Made by a program: the position numbers and the translations under genes. A stretch of DNA of 64,000 bases from Rhodobacterales bacterium (GTDB lineage Bacteria > Pseudomonadota > Alphaproteobacteria > Rhodobacterales > Rhodobacteraceae): positions 1 to 64,000 of the forward strand of contig PDSA01000033.1 in the NCBI GenBank assembly GCA_002748285.1, written 5' to 3'. How positions within the stretch are numbered: position 1 is the first letter of the stretch; every line of letters starts with the position of its first letter. The notes under the pieces are model-generated. The model saw nothing but the letters and a program-made list of their open reading frames with translations. It was not told where the DNA came from and ran no database searches. Below are positions 28,296-36,425 of this stretch, piece after piece.

Positions 28296-28516
28296 AAGAC
28301 TTCTGCATAAAGCTGCGCTTCCTATCAATGCTCCGCCCGGCCGTTAGGCCGGGCTGCGCCTGCCTGCCCCCCGGCAGGCGCAATCAACCTTTCGCAATTG
28401 TGCAACGTGGTGGCTTTATTCACGAACCTCGATGGCTTCGATGTTCCGCACAAGCGCCTACCCAGGCAGGCGCAACCCGGCGTTCTTGACGTTATGGGGC
28501 ATTATGCAGAGGTATG
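28296..28516 (+). repeat. Inverted-repeat-ended element, copy A (221 bases)
   Basis: The ends AAGACTTCTGCATAA at 28296 and TTATGCAGAGGTATG at 28502-28516 are imperfect inverted repeats. Inside are two strong hairpins: GCCCGGCC-GTTA-GGCCGGGC at 28335-28354, and a GCGCCTGCC/GGCAGGCGC stem just after it. Both ends match copy B at 33.3 kb closely, and the first hairpin matches copy C at 36.3 kb. It has no transposase and fills the gap between the dapD group and waaA. It appears to be a non-autonomous element or an eroded insertion sequence. Confidence 0.75.
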
Positions 28517-28608
28517 GGTGATGCAGGTTGGTTCTGACAAAAGGTCCGAGCCAGCCGATAGCCGCCCACGGGTCGGGCGCGAACCTACCGTTGTGCTTTG
28601 CCGCCCCT

Positions 28609-29934
28609 TTACGAAATCAATCCAACATCCTGCAAATGTCCGATCGCCTTTGCCGTCGCCCCGCCATGCTGCGCCATAAAGCGTTCAATCCGCGCCCGAT
28701 CCTCTTGCCCGTCGAAGGCCAGCCAATGCGCCTGCATCTGTTGCACAGTCTCCACCTTGGTCAGAACCCCGGCCTCCAACGCCTCCAGCGCCGGATATTC
28801 GATCCCCCAAATGCTGGGGCCAACCAGCACGGGTTTGCTCAGCCGCAGGGGCTCGATGATGTTGTGCGAGCCCTCATCGTTAAAGCTGTCACCAATAAAC
28901 ACCGCATCGGCCAAGGCAAAGTAGAAATTGATCTCGCCCAATGAATCCCCAAACAGCCCATCCAGATCATCGGGCAGCGGTCTGTTCAGAGCCAGATCAT
29001 GGTCAAAATCGCGCGAGCGGTGCAGCATCTGCAATCCCGCCGCTTGCAGCTTGGCGGCGGTGGCGGCAAAATCCTTGGGGTGGCGCGGCACATAGACGAA
29101 AAACGGCTTGGGTCGGCCCGTGGCGATGGCCGCTTGCCGTAGGTCCTGCAACACCGGGATCAGCAGATCGTCCTCATCCGGTGCGGTGCTGGCCAAGCAA
29201 AACACCGGGCGGTTTGCGTCGATCATCCGGCGAAAGGTGGCCCCGGCAGATAGATGCGCGGGCGGGATCGGCAGCTCAAAACGCAGGTCTCCCATCAGGC
29301 GAATGTCGCGGGCGCCGAAATGGGCAAAGCGTTTGGCGTGGCGTTCGGATTTGGCCAGGATCAGGTCAAACCCGGTGACGATCTGGCCGCGCAGCTGCAA
29401 ACCGCCCCTATCGCGGGCAAAGCTTTTGTCCGGGTATTGCGCCTGCGCCATCACCATGGGGATGCCCGTCCGGTTGGCCGAGGCCATCAGTTGCGGCCAG
29501 AGCTCGATTTCCAGAATGATGCCGAATTTTGGTTGGTGCTTTTTGAAAAACCGGCCCGTGGCCCAGAACAGCTCGATCGGGGTCCAGCAAAGATGCATTT
29601 GCCTGGCCTTGATCGCATCGGCGAACAGAGCGCGGGATTCCTTGCGTCCGGCGGCCGTCATGTTGGTCAGCAATATCCGCTCGCCGCGGGCCAGCAGAGC
29701 CTCAATCAACGGTCGCGCGGCCCGCACCTCGCCCAACGAGACCGCATGAACCCAGATCGCCCCCGCCGGCACCGCCGCCCCGCCGCCAAAGCGTTGGGTC
29801 AGGTTTTCGATATAAAGCGGCTCTTTGCGGCTGCGTTTCCATACGTAAAACAGCAAAACCGGCAGCAAAGCGTGCCAGATCAGCTGCCAGATCAGCAGGG
29901 CCAGCCGGTTGATCGCCCCCTTGGGATAGCCCAT
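28609..29934 (-). CDS. waaA: 3-deoxy-D-manno-octulosonic acid transferase
   Basis: Transfers Kdo from CMP-Kdo to lipid A precursors at the inner membrane. The 441-residue protein has an amino-terminal membrane anchor (ALLIWQLIWHALLPVLLFYVW) and the GT-B architecture of WaaA. Its motifs include IWVHAVSLGEVRAARPL, ILEIELWPQ, and FIGDSFNDEGSHNIIEPLRL in the donor domain. The ATG at 29934 overlaps the stop of the upstream GMC gene as TGATG, so translation is coupled. It is the last gene of the four-gene minus-strand group with the GMC oxidoreductase, cytidylyltransferase and aminotransferase. Confidence 0.95.
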   Translation of the reverse strand: MGYPKGAINRLALLIWQLIWHALLPVLLFYVWKRSRKEPLYIENLTQRFGGGAAVPAGAIWVHAVSLGEVRAARPLIEALLARGERILLTNMTAAGRKESRALFADAIKARQMHLCWTPIELFWATGRFFKKHQPKFGIILEIELWPQLMASANRTGIPMVMAQAQYPDKSFARDRGGLQLRGQIVTGFDLILAKSERHAKRFAHFGARDIRLMGDLRFELPIPPAHLSAGATFRRMIDANRPVFCLASTAPDEDDLLIPVLQDLRQAAIATGRPKPFFVYVPRHPKDFAATAAKLQAAGLQMLHRSRDFDHDLALNRPLPDDLDGLFGDSLGEINFYFALADAVFIGDSFNDEGSHNIIEPLRLSKPVLVGPSIWGIEYPALEALEAGVLTKVETVQQMQAHWLAFDGQEDRARIERFMAQHGGATAKAIGHLQDVGLIS

Positions 29935-31397
29935 CACAGCCATCCGCGTTGCTGGCCAAACATCCGCGCCATGGCGATGGTCGGCAGGTAACTGTGCGAG
30001 GAAAGATGATCGGGCAGCACCGAAGCATCGCAAACCGAAAGCCCCTCCAGCCCATGCACGGCGAAATCGGCCGCGACCACTCCGCTTTGGGCATCGGGCG
30101 ACATGCGGTTGGAGCCGATCAGGTGATAGCCGGAATAGACGCCCTGACGTATGATCGCTTCGTCGCTGCCCTCCACCGGATCGGCGGCAAAGCCCATCTG
30201 CTCAATCAGGGCGCGGGCGGTTTGCATGGCATCAAGCGTGGTTTGCACATCGGTTGGGTCGGTCAGAAAGCCGGGGTTGATCTGCACCCCATCCGGGGTC
30301 AGGCCCACCGCGCCTTCGGATTTCGGCCAGAGCGGATACATCCCCAAACTGGCCTTTTGCGAGCGTTCAAACACGATCCCTTTAGCGCCCACGACCGAGC
30401 GATCCTGAGTAAAATGCACCAGCTGGATGCGGAAATCATTGCCGTCATTTACAAAATTCACCCCCGCCGAAGCGCCGGGGCCGCGCAGGATGCTGTTTTC
30501 ACGCCCCAGCAGAAATTTGACACCTTCCCACAGGGCTTTGACCCCGCGGGTTTTCTGGTTGAGCGTGTCATATTGTGGGCAGGAAAACGCCAGCCGCAGA
30601 TTGGCGTGGTCTTTCAGATGTTGCCCGACCTGAGGCTGATCCAGCAGCGGATCAATCCCGGCGCACTCCAGCATCCCGGCATCACCCACCCCGCTGTGCA
30701 TCAGCAGATCGGGCGAGCCAATCGCCCCGGCGGCCAACACGATTTTATCGGCCAAAATCGCGCCGCCCTCAAACTGCACCCCAATGGCGCGGTGGCCCTC
30801 AAAGGTGATTTTGCGGGCCGGGCGGCGGATGATATAGATGTTTTCGTGCTTGGCCGTTTGGCGGCAATTTTCCAGATGATTATGCCGCCAGCCCCGCCGG
30901 GTGTTGACATGCAGCACCGAGGCGCTGTGAAACGCGTCATCGGGGTCGGCAATCGGCTGTTGGCTGGCTTGCAGGAAGTGCTGCGAGAGCGCATCGCTCC
31001 AACTGGCAACGCGCGGTGCGCCGTGGTTGATTTGCGTAAGGATCGGGTCGAAATCCAGCCCCAGAGGCGCGAAGATTTGCCGGTAACGCCAGCCCGGGCC
31101 GGCATAGGCGACATTGCCATTGACCCGCGATGAGCCCCCCAGACCGCGCCCGCTGAGCATCGGCAAAGCCCGCCCCGCCGCCGCGCTTTGGGCTACGCTT
31201 TGCCGGGAATCGACGAATTTGCGGTTGCCGATGATTTTGCCCACCATCAGCGGGATGCGTTGAAACAGGTGCCGGCCATTGGAGAGCCCCTGTTCAAACA
31301 GCACCACCCGCAAATTGGCACGCGAGGCCAGCCGGGCCAGTTCGAGCCCCGCCGCTCCGGCACCGATAATGGCAATGTCAACGGGTGGGACGGACAA
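29934..31397 (-). CDS. GMC-family FAD oxidoreductase
   Basis: This is a glucose-methanol-choline oxidoreductase of about 487 residues. The amino end has the dinucleotide motif IAIIGAGAAGLELARLA, then a GGSSRVNG segment, KIVLAAGAIGSPDLLM, HLKDHANL, and the carboxyl half of the substrate domain with YSGYHLIGSNRMSP and SHSYLPTIAMA. Early ATG codons give long implausible extensions that overlap the cytidylyltransferase. The likely start is a TTG at 31397 with AAGGA six bases upstream, overlapping that gene by 20 bases. Its place between waaA and the cytidylyltransferase gene suggests oxidation of a surface sugar or alcohol. It is shorter than typical choline dehydrogenase. Confidence 0.82.
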   Translation of the reverse strand: MSVPPVDIAIIGAGAAGLELARLASRANLRVVLFEQGLSNGRHLFQRIPLMVGKIIGNRKFVDSRQSVAQSAAAGRALPMLSGRGLGGSSRVNGNVAYAGPGWRYRQIFAPLGLDFDPILTQINHGAPRVASWSDALSQHFLQASQQPIADPDDAFHSASVLHVNTRRGWRHNHLENCRQTAKHENIYIIRRPARKITFEGHRAIGVQFEGGAILADKIVLAAGAIGSPDLLMHSGVGDAGMLECAGIDPLLDQPQVGQHLKDHANLRLAFSCPQYDTLNQKTRGVKALWEGVKFLLGRENSILRGPGASAGVNFVNDGNDFRIQLVHFTQDRSVVGAKGIVFERSQKASLGMYPLWPKSEGAVGLTPDGVQINPGFLTDPTDVQTTLDAMQTARALIEQMGFAADPVEGSDEAIIRQGVYSGYHLIGSNRMSPDAQSGVVAADFAVHGLEGLSVCDASVLPDHLSSHSYLPTIAMARMFGQQRGWL

Positions 31398-32082
31398 ATT
31401 CGTATCCTTCGTTTTGCAGCCAATCATGCTGCGCTTCGGCCATGGCCCAGTCAAAGGGCGTGTCAATATCCACCCCGGCCGGGACGCCAAGGGTGTGAAA
31501 ATGCGCCTCCTTGGGCAGGAATGACCCGGTGTCCCGCAGGGTCTGCACCGTGCCGGCATAATATGCGCCATCGACAAAGCGGTATTGGGTTTTGCGATCC
31601 TGCCGGCGGTTGGTTTTGTCGGCGCTGATCGCCGGGTGGCCATGCGGGCCGTCGAGGATGATCAGATCTTCGGGATGCTCATAGGGTCGGCTACAGGAAA
31701 CAGCCGTGTCGTGGTGCTGGCTGGCCCGGGCCAGCGCCCTCAGATCGCTGAGCAGCCGCAGCGGAGAGGTGGGTTGCAGCAGGACATAGCGGGTTGCGTG
31801 CAGGGCGGCGCACACATCCAGCACCACTTCGGCCATGCCGGCGGTGTCATTGGCCAGATCTTCGGCGCGCTCATGCAGAGTGACGCGCCCGGCGTAGCGC
31901 TGCTGCACAAGAGATTTGATCCCCGGGTCATCGGTGCTGCACACCACGCGGGCCTTGAGCGCATCGGCCAGAAACAGCGCCGCACTCAGGCTCCATTCGA
32001 TCAGGGCAAAGCCGCGAAACGGTTTGGTGTTTTTGCCGGGGATGCCTTTGGACCCCCGGCGGGCGGGCACGATAATCAGCAT
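31378..32082 (-). CDS. Acylneuraminate-type cytidylyltransferase
   Basis: This 234-residue CMP-sugar synthetase activates a nine-carbon acid (sialic, legionaminic or pseudaminic type) or a related acid with CTP. It has the CTP-binding opening IIVPARRGSKGIPGKN, then VCSTDDPGIKSLVQ and VLLQPTSPLR. A later FVDGAYYAGTV stretch and GVDIDTPFDW complete the fold. The exact sugar cannot be read, and no NeuB-like synthase is in the window. It follows the aminotransferase by three bases, so they are one operon, consistent with making an amino-sugar acid for a surface glycan. Confidence 0.88.
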   Translation of the reverse strand: MLIIVPARRGSKGIPGKNTKPFRGFALIEWSLSAALFLADALKARVVCSTDDPGIKSLVQQRYAGRVTLHERAEDLANDTAGMAEVVLDVCAALHATRYVLLQPTSPLRLLSDLRALARASQHHDTAVSCSRPYEHPEDLIILDGPHGHPAISADKTNRRQDRKTQYRFVDGAYYAGTVQTLRDTGSFLPKEAHFHTLGVPAGVDIDTPFDWAMAEAQHDWLQNEGYEFVRPTR

Positions 32083-32085
32083 TTG

Positions 32086-33222
32086 TTACCCCAGCAGGTC
32101 GTTGAGCGCCGCCGCCAGCTGTTTGAAATCATCCACCGATTTGCCCAGCGTGATCGGAATCGCCACTTGTTTTTCCAACAGGGCGAGGGTTTCGAGCTGG
32201 GCCGGGGTGCGGGTGTCAAAACCCATATGATCCCAAAACACCGCGCAATGCCAGTTCATCGCATCAGGCAGGTTTTTGGTGCCAAAGCCCCGGTCATTGA
32301 GCAGCGCGATGGCCTGCTGGCGCAGATCGGGATCGTCGATCTGGATGATATAGGTGTCACAGGCCGGGCTGGCCTGTTCCGGGATCGCGCGTTTTTGAGC
32401 GGCAGCGGCGGTGATGCCCTGATCCAGCGCCTGATAGCGTGCGCCGGAATGTTCGATGATATAGGCCAGCTTGCCCAGCTGCACCTTGCCCACCACGGCG
32501 TTGAGTTCGCTCATCCGGTAGTTAAAGCCGGTGATCCCGGCGCGGTCTTGTCCGCGGGGGATGCCGGGCAGGTTGATATGGCCGTGGTCGTGATACTGCC
32601 GGGCTTTGATCGCCAGCTCAGGGTCGCGGGCAATCAGCAGCCCGCCTTCGCCGGTGGTGATGGTTTTGCCGTAATCAAAGCTGAACACCCCCGCCGCGCC
32701 GATGCAGCCGGCATAGATGCCGTCAAATTTGGCACCCACGGCCTCGCAGGCGTCTTCGATCACTGGGATGTTACGGGCGTTGGCAATCTCCATGATCCGA
32801 TCCATTCGCGCCGGAACGCCCAGCATATGCACGGGCATGATCGCTTTGGTGTTGTCGGTGATCAGCGCTTCCAGCTGCTCGGGGTCCATGTTCAGGGTAT
32901 CGTCCGAGCCGGCAATCACCGGGGTCGCGCCGCAATCCATGATCGCTTCAACCGTGGCGATGAAGGTGAAACATTGGGTGATGACTTCGTCACCGGGGCC
33001 GATGCCGAGCGCTTTCAGAGCGACTTTGATCGCGGCGGTGCCAGAGGATACGCAGAGCGCGTCAGGACAGGTTAGATAGTCTTTGAATGCAGCCTCTAAC
33101 TCGCGGATATGGTAATGCTGGCGCATCGCGTCAAAGCCATGGGCAAAGAACACTCCGCCCTCATCCATCAATGCGTTCAGCGCATCGCGCTCTTCCTGTC
33201 CGATCAACTCAAAACCTGGCAT
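32086..33222 (-). CDS. DegT/DnrJ/EryC1-type sugar aminotransferase
   Basis: This is a PLP-dependent aminotransferase of 378 residues that probably adds an amino group to a nucleotide-linked or free keto-sugar. Family marks are CVSSGTAAIKVALKALGIG, IEDACEAVGAKFDG, and the PLP-binding Lys186 in FSFDYGKTITTGEGG. A late segment, FGTKNLPDAMNWHCA, resembles the family's substrate-loop region. The ATG at 33222 follows AAGGATG. It is the first gene of the minus-strand surface-sugar operon running through the cytidylyltransferase and GMC genes to waaA; a short inverted-repeat element lies just upstream. Confidence 0.9.
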   Translation of the reverse strand: MPGFELIGQEERDALNALMDEGGVFFAHGFDAMRQHYHIRELEAAFKDYLTCPDALCVSSGTAAIKVALKALGIGPGDEVITQCFTFIATVEAIMDCGATPVIAGSDDTLNMDPEQLEALITDNTKAIMPVHMLGVPARMDRIMEIANARNIPVIEDACEAVGAKFDGIYAGCIGAAGVFSFDYGKTITTGEGGLLIARDPELAIKARQYHDHGHINLPGIPRGQDRAGITGFNYRMSELNAVVGKVQLGKLAYIIEHSGARYQALDQGITAAAAQKRAIPEQASPACDTYIIQIDDPDLRQQAIALLNDRGFGTKNLPDAMNWHCAVFWDHMGFDTRTPAQLETLALLEKQVAIPITLGKSVDDFKQLAAALNDLLG

Positions 33223-33290
33223 GGCGTCATCCTTTTTGTGATGCTCCAGCTTTCGCATATTGGCCAAATGGCTTCAAGCAATGATATTTT

Positions 33291-33372
33291 AAGACCTCTG
33301 CAATAGTGCCGCATAATGTCAAAAACGCCGGGCGGGGCATTGAGAGGAAACGCAGCTTTATGCAGAGGTCTT
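33291..33372. mobile_element. Non-autonomous inverted-repeat element, copy B (82 bases)
   Basis: The ends are exact 12-base inverted repeats, AAGACCTCTGCA at 33291-33302 and TGCAGAGGTCTT at 33361-33372. The element is flanked on both sides by the same five bases, ATTTT (33286-33290 and 33373-33377), which fits a target-site duplication. Its two halves match the two ends of copy A on the opposite strand, as if the middle of A were removed at a shared CCCGGC. It sits between the aminotransferase gene and the secreted chimera gene. The transposase that moved it is not in the window. Confidence 0.85.
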
Positions 33373-33441
33373 ATTTTGGCTTTGCTCTTGCCCCGTTAAG
33401 GCGGCATAATTTGGGTATAGCTTATTTCATGGGTGTTTTTG

Positions 33442-36306
33442 ATGTTTTATCGTATTCTCTATCTGCTGGCTGTGCTGATCATCGGCACAACACAAACGCA
33501 AGCCAAGGATGTTAAGGCTTATATCTTTGGCAACAGCCTGGTGCATCACCTCAGCGACAGTGACGAAACCACCGTGCCGCATTGGCTGCATGTTCTGGCC
33601 AAAAGCGCTGGGCATGGTTTTGCGGTGGATGGGCAATGGGGGTTTTTGCGCAATTTCAGCGAGGATCTGCCGCCGAAATCGGCCTGGTCCTTCAAACAGG
33701 TGCCCCGGGTCTGGACCCCGAAACAGGGGGATTTTGCCAAGGCCGGGTTTGATCTGGTGATGATCAATTCGGCCAATTTCATTCAGGATCGTCCGGCGGA
33801 TCGGGCCACGGCGTGGAAAAACCCGACCGGGCGCACGCCGTTGCAAGACAGTCTGGTGGTGCTGGATTGGGTGGCCAAGGCCGACCCCCGGCCGGTGTTC
33901 TATATCTATCAGGGCTGGCAGGATATGTCGGAGCAGTTCAAAAAGGCCCAGACAAATGCGGATTTGGCGGATTATTACGACAATGCCAAGACCGGCTATT
34001 TCAAGTGGTATCAGCACTGGGCCAAGGCGATTGCCAAAGCACGCCCGGATTACGAGGTCCGCCTGATTCCGGTGGCCAAGCATCTGGCCACTCTGTTCAC
34101 CGACACGCCGCTGGCCGAAATTCCCGTGGCCGATCTTTACATTGACGATGCGCCACATGGCACGCCGACCCTCTATTTTCTGGCCGCCGCCATCACCTAT
34201 ACCGCGTTTTATGACGAACCGATCCCAACCGATATCCCCCTGCCTGACAGCATCCATCCGCTGGTGCGTGACAATCTGGATGTGATCAACAAGGTGGTGC
34301 TGGGGGTCAAACACAGCGCGGTGCAGCCCGCCGGTGATGGGCTGGGGCTCAGCAACCCCGCCTTGGCGATGGGGCTGAACGGCATTGCCGATTGGTCCAC
34401 GGAAAACCCGTTCATCGACCTGATGAAAACCGCTCGGCCTTGGGTGGGGCACATGCCCGGCAAATGGGGGGCCAAAACGGCGCAGGAGTTGCAAGAGGGC
34501 GGGTATCTGGACGCCGCCGGCTGGCCAACCAAAATCCCCGAGGGGCTGAGCGCGATCGAGACCTTTATCCTGACCGATCAGCCCAAGGACTCGGCCAGCA
34601 TCGCAGGCGTTTACCGTCTGACCTATGTGGGCGAGGGCGAAGTTTCCGTGGGTGGGCGTGCCAGCCTGTTGTCAGCCCAAAAGGGCAAGATCAGGTTTCG
34701 CTATCAGCCCGGAGAAGGGCCGGTTGGGATTGCCATTCTGAAAACCGACCCCAACGGCAATGGCAACTATATCCGCAACATTCAGATCGTGCATGAAGAT
34801 CATATTGCCCTGCATCAGATGGGCGCTTTGTTCAACCCGGATTGGATAAAGCTGGTGCAGGATCTGCGGGTGCTTCGGTTCATGGACTGGATGCACACCA
34901 ATGGCTCGCCCGTTATGGGTTGGGAGCAACGCCCCAAACCCGATGATTACAGCTATACCCGCCGCGGCGTTCCGGTCGAGGTGATGGTGAAGCTGGTCAA
35001 TCAGATCGGCGCGGATCCGTGGTTCAACATGCCGCATATGGCGGATGATGATTACGTTCGGAACTTTGCCACATATGTAAAGGAAAATCTGGCGCCGGAT
35101 TTATACGCCTATGTCGAATACTCAAACGAGCTGTGGAATTTCACCTTTGGGCAGGCGCATTGGGCGGCGCAGCAGGCCGAGCAACGCTGGGGCAAAGACG
35201 CCGCCCCGGATGCCTGGCTGCAATTTGCCGGGATGCGGGCGGCTGAGGTGGCGCAAATCTGGAGCAGCGCGTTTGATGATCAGGCCGAGCAACGTCTGGT
35301 GCGGGTCATCGCCACCCATACCGGCTGGATGGGGCTGGAAGAGGGGCTGCTGAATGCGCCGCTCTATTTGGCGGAAAACAGTAGCAATATCGAGCCGATC
35401 AGCTGGTTTGATGCCTATGCCGTCACCGGATATTTCGGGCTGGAGCTGGGCATGGATGAGATGGCTCCGACGGTGCTGGAATGGATCGAGGACAGTCACA
35501 AACAGGCCGAACAGGCCGGGAAAGAGCAGGGTTTGGCGCGGGTTTCCCTGCGGGAATATGTCAAGAAACACGGTGATGCGGCGGCGATCCCCAAGGCGAT
35601 TGCGGCGCTGCGTCAGGGCTCTTTGGACGAATTGTTAACGGTGCTGCTGCCCTATCACGCCAAGATCGCCCGGCAGAACGGGCTCAAGCTGGTGATGTAT
35701 GAGGGCGGCACCCATGTGACGGGGCTGGCGGATTGGAGCAACAATCAGCGCCTGACCGATTTCTTTCACAAGCTGAATTACAGCCCGGGCATGGCGGAAA
35801 TTTACAGCGAGCTGTTGCAGGGCTGGCGCGCGGCGGGGGGCAGTTTGTTTAACGCTTTTGTCGATGTCTCGGCCCCCAGCCAGTATGGCAGTTGGGGCAC
35901 CTGGCGGTATCTGGGGGATGAGAACCCGCGTGCGGATGTGCTGGCCCAGTTCAACCAGACCACGCCGGCCTGGTGGGGCAAACGCGCCCCGGATGCGTTT
36001 CTCCATGGCGGGTTTTATCAGGGCACGGCAGGAGGTGACGAGATGCGCGGCACCGGCAAGGCGGATATCATGCTGGGCGGGGCCGGGGATGATCGGTTCT
36101 TTGCCGCCGGTCCGGGTGACCTGATCCATGGCGGGGCCGGGGTTGATCATGTGACTTTTCCGGGCAAAGCGGCGGATTATGTGATCGAGGCGGCAGACGG
36201 GATGATTGAGGTCACAGGGCCGGGGCTGAGTGCCCGGCTGTTTGCGGTGGAAAAGATGATTTTTGCCGATGAGCCGGAGCGAGGTCGGGCGACGTCGGAT
36301 TATTGA
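33442..36306 (+). CDS. Secreted SGNH-like/glycosidase-like/RTX chimera
   Basis: The 954-residue product has a signal peptide (MFYRILYLLAVLIIGTTQTQA). Residues about 25-270 look like an SGNH-hydrolase or carbohydrate esterase domain (YIFGNSLVHHL, then DAPHGTPTLYFLAA near the end). The centre, about 440-870, resembles an (alpha/beta)8 glycosidase with YAYVEYSNELWN and LVMYEGGTHVTG, where acidic residues could be catalytic. The last 80 residues have two RTX-like glycine-rich repeats (GTGKADIMLGGAGDD, GDLIHGGAGVDHV), typical of type I-secreted calcium-binding proteins, although a cleavable leader is also present. It lies beside EPS genes and may trim or modify the glycan. The exact activity is unknown. 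ATG 33442 is the best start; a GTG at 33433 is possible. Confidence 0.75.
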   Translation: MFYRILYLLAVLIIGTTQTQAKDVKAYIFGNSLVHHLSDSDETTVPHWLHVLAKSAGHGFAVDGQWGFLRNFSEDLPPKSAWSFKQVPRVWTPKQGDFAKAGFDLVMINSANFIQDRPADRATAWKNPTGRTPLQDSLVVLDWVAKADPRPVFYIYQGWQDMSEQFKKAQTNADLADYYDNAKTGYFKWYQHWAKAIAKARPDYEVRLIPVAKHLATLFTDTPLAEIPVADLYIDDAPHGTPTLYFLAAAITYTAFYDEPIPTDIPLPDSIHPLVRDNLDVINKVVLGVKHSAVQPAGDGLGLSNPALAMGLNGIADWSTENPFIDLMKTARPWVGHMPGKWGAKTAQELQEGGYLDAAGWPTKIPEGLSAIETFILTDQPKDSASIAGVYRLTYVGEGEVSVGGRASLLSAQKGKIRFRYQPGEGPVGIAILKTDPNGNGNYIRNIQIVHEDHIALHQMGALFNPDWIKLVQDLRVLRFMDWMHTNGSPVMGWEQRPKPDDYSYTRRGVPVEVMVKLVNQIGADPWFNMPHMADDDYVRNFATYVKENLAPDLYAYVEYSNELWNFTFGQAHWAAQQAEQRWGKDAAPDAWLQFAGMRAAEVAQIWSSAFDDQAEQRLVRVIATHTGWMGLEEGLLNAPLYLAENSSNIEPISWFDAYAVTGYFGLELGMDEMAPTVLEWIEDSHKQAEQAGKEQGLARVSLREYVKKHGDAAAIPKAIAALRQGSLDELLTVLLPYHAKIARQNGLKLVMYEGGTHVTGLADWSNNQRLTDFFHKLNYSPGMAEIYSELLQGWRAAGGSLFNAFVDVSAPSQYGSWGTWRYLGDENPRADVLAQFNQTTPAWWGKRAPDAFLHGGFYQGTAGGDEMRGTGKADIMLGGAGDDRFFAAGPGDLIHGGAGVDHVTFPGKAADYVIEAADGMIEVTGPGLSARLFAVEKMIFADEPERGRATSDY

Positions 36307-36322
36307 GAGGTGCGGGGGTTGA

Positions 36323-36414
36323 AAAGCCTTCTGCACGGCTGGATTTGTGGCGCAGCCCGACCTAACGGCCGGGCGGGACGGGTTGAGGGGGCGCAGCGTT
36401 TGGCAGAGGGCTTT
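36323..36414. repeat. Inverted-repeat-ended element, copy C (about 92 bases)
   Basis: The ends AAAGCCTTCTGCA (36323-36335) and, on the other strand, AAAGCCCTCTGCC are near-identical inverted repeats. The interior, read on the minus strand, has CCCGCCCGGCCGTTAGG and GGGCTGCGCC, nearly the same as in copy A. It lies between the secreted chimera gene and the convergent GT4 gene. I see no clear target duplication. Confidence 0.65.
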
Positions 36415-36425
36415 CAGAGCCTGTT

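Noticed and set aside
28335..28381. Paired hairpins considered as the start of a CRISPR array or a terminator pair
   Set aside because: There are no regularly spaced repeats with unique spacers, and no T-run; the hairpins belong to the inverted-repeat element.
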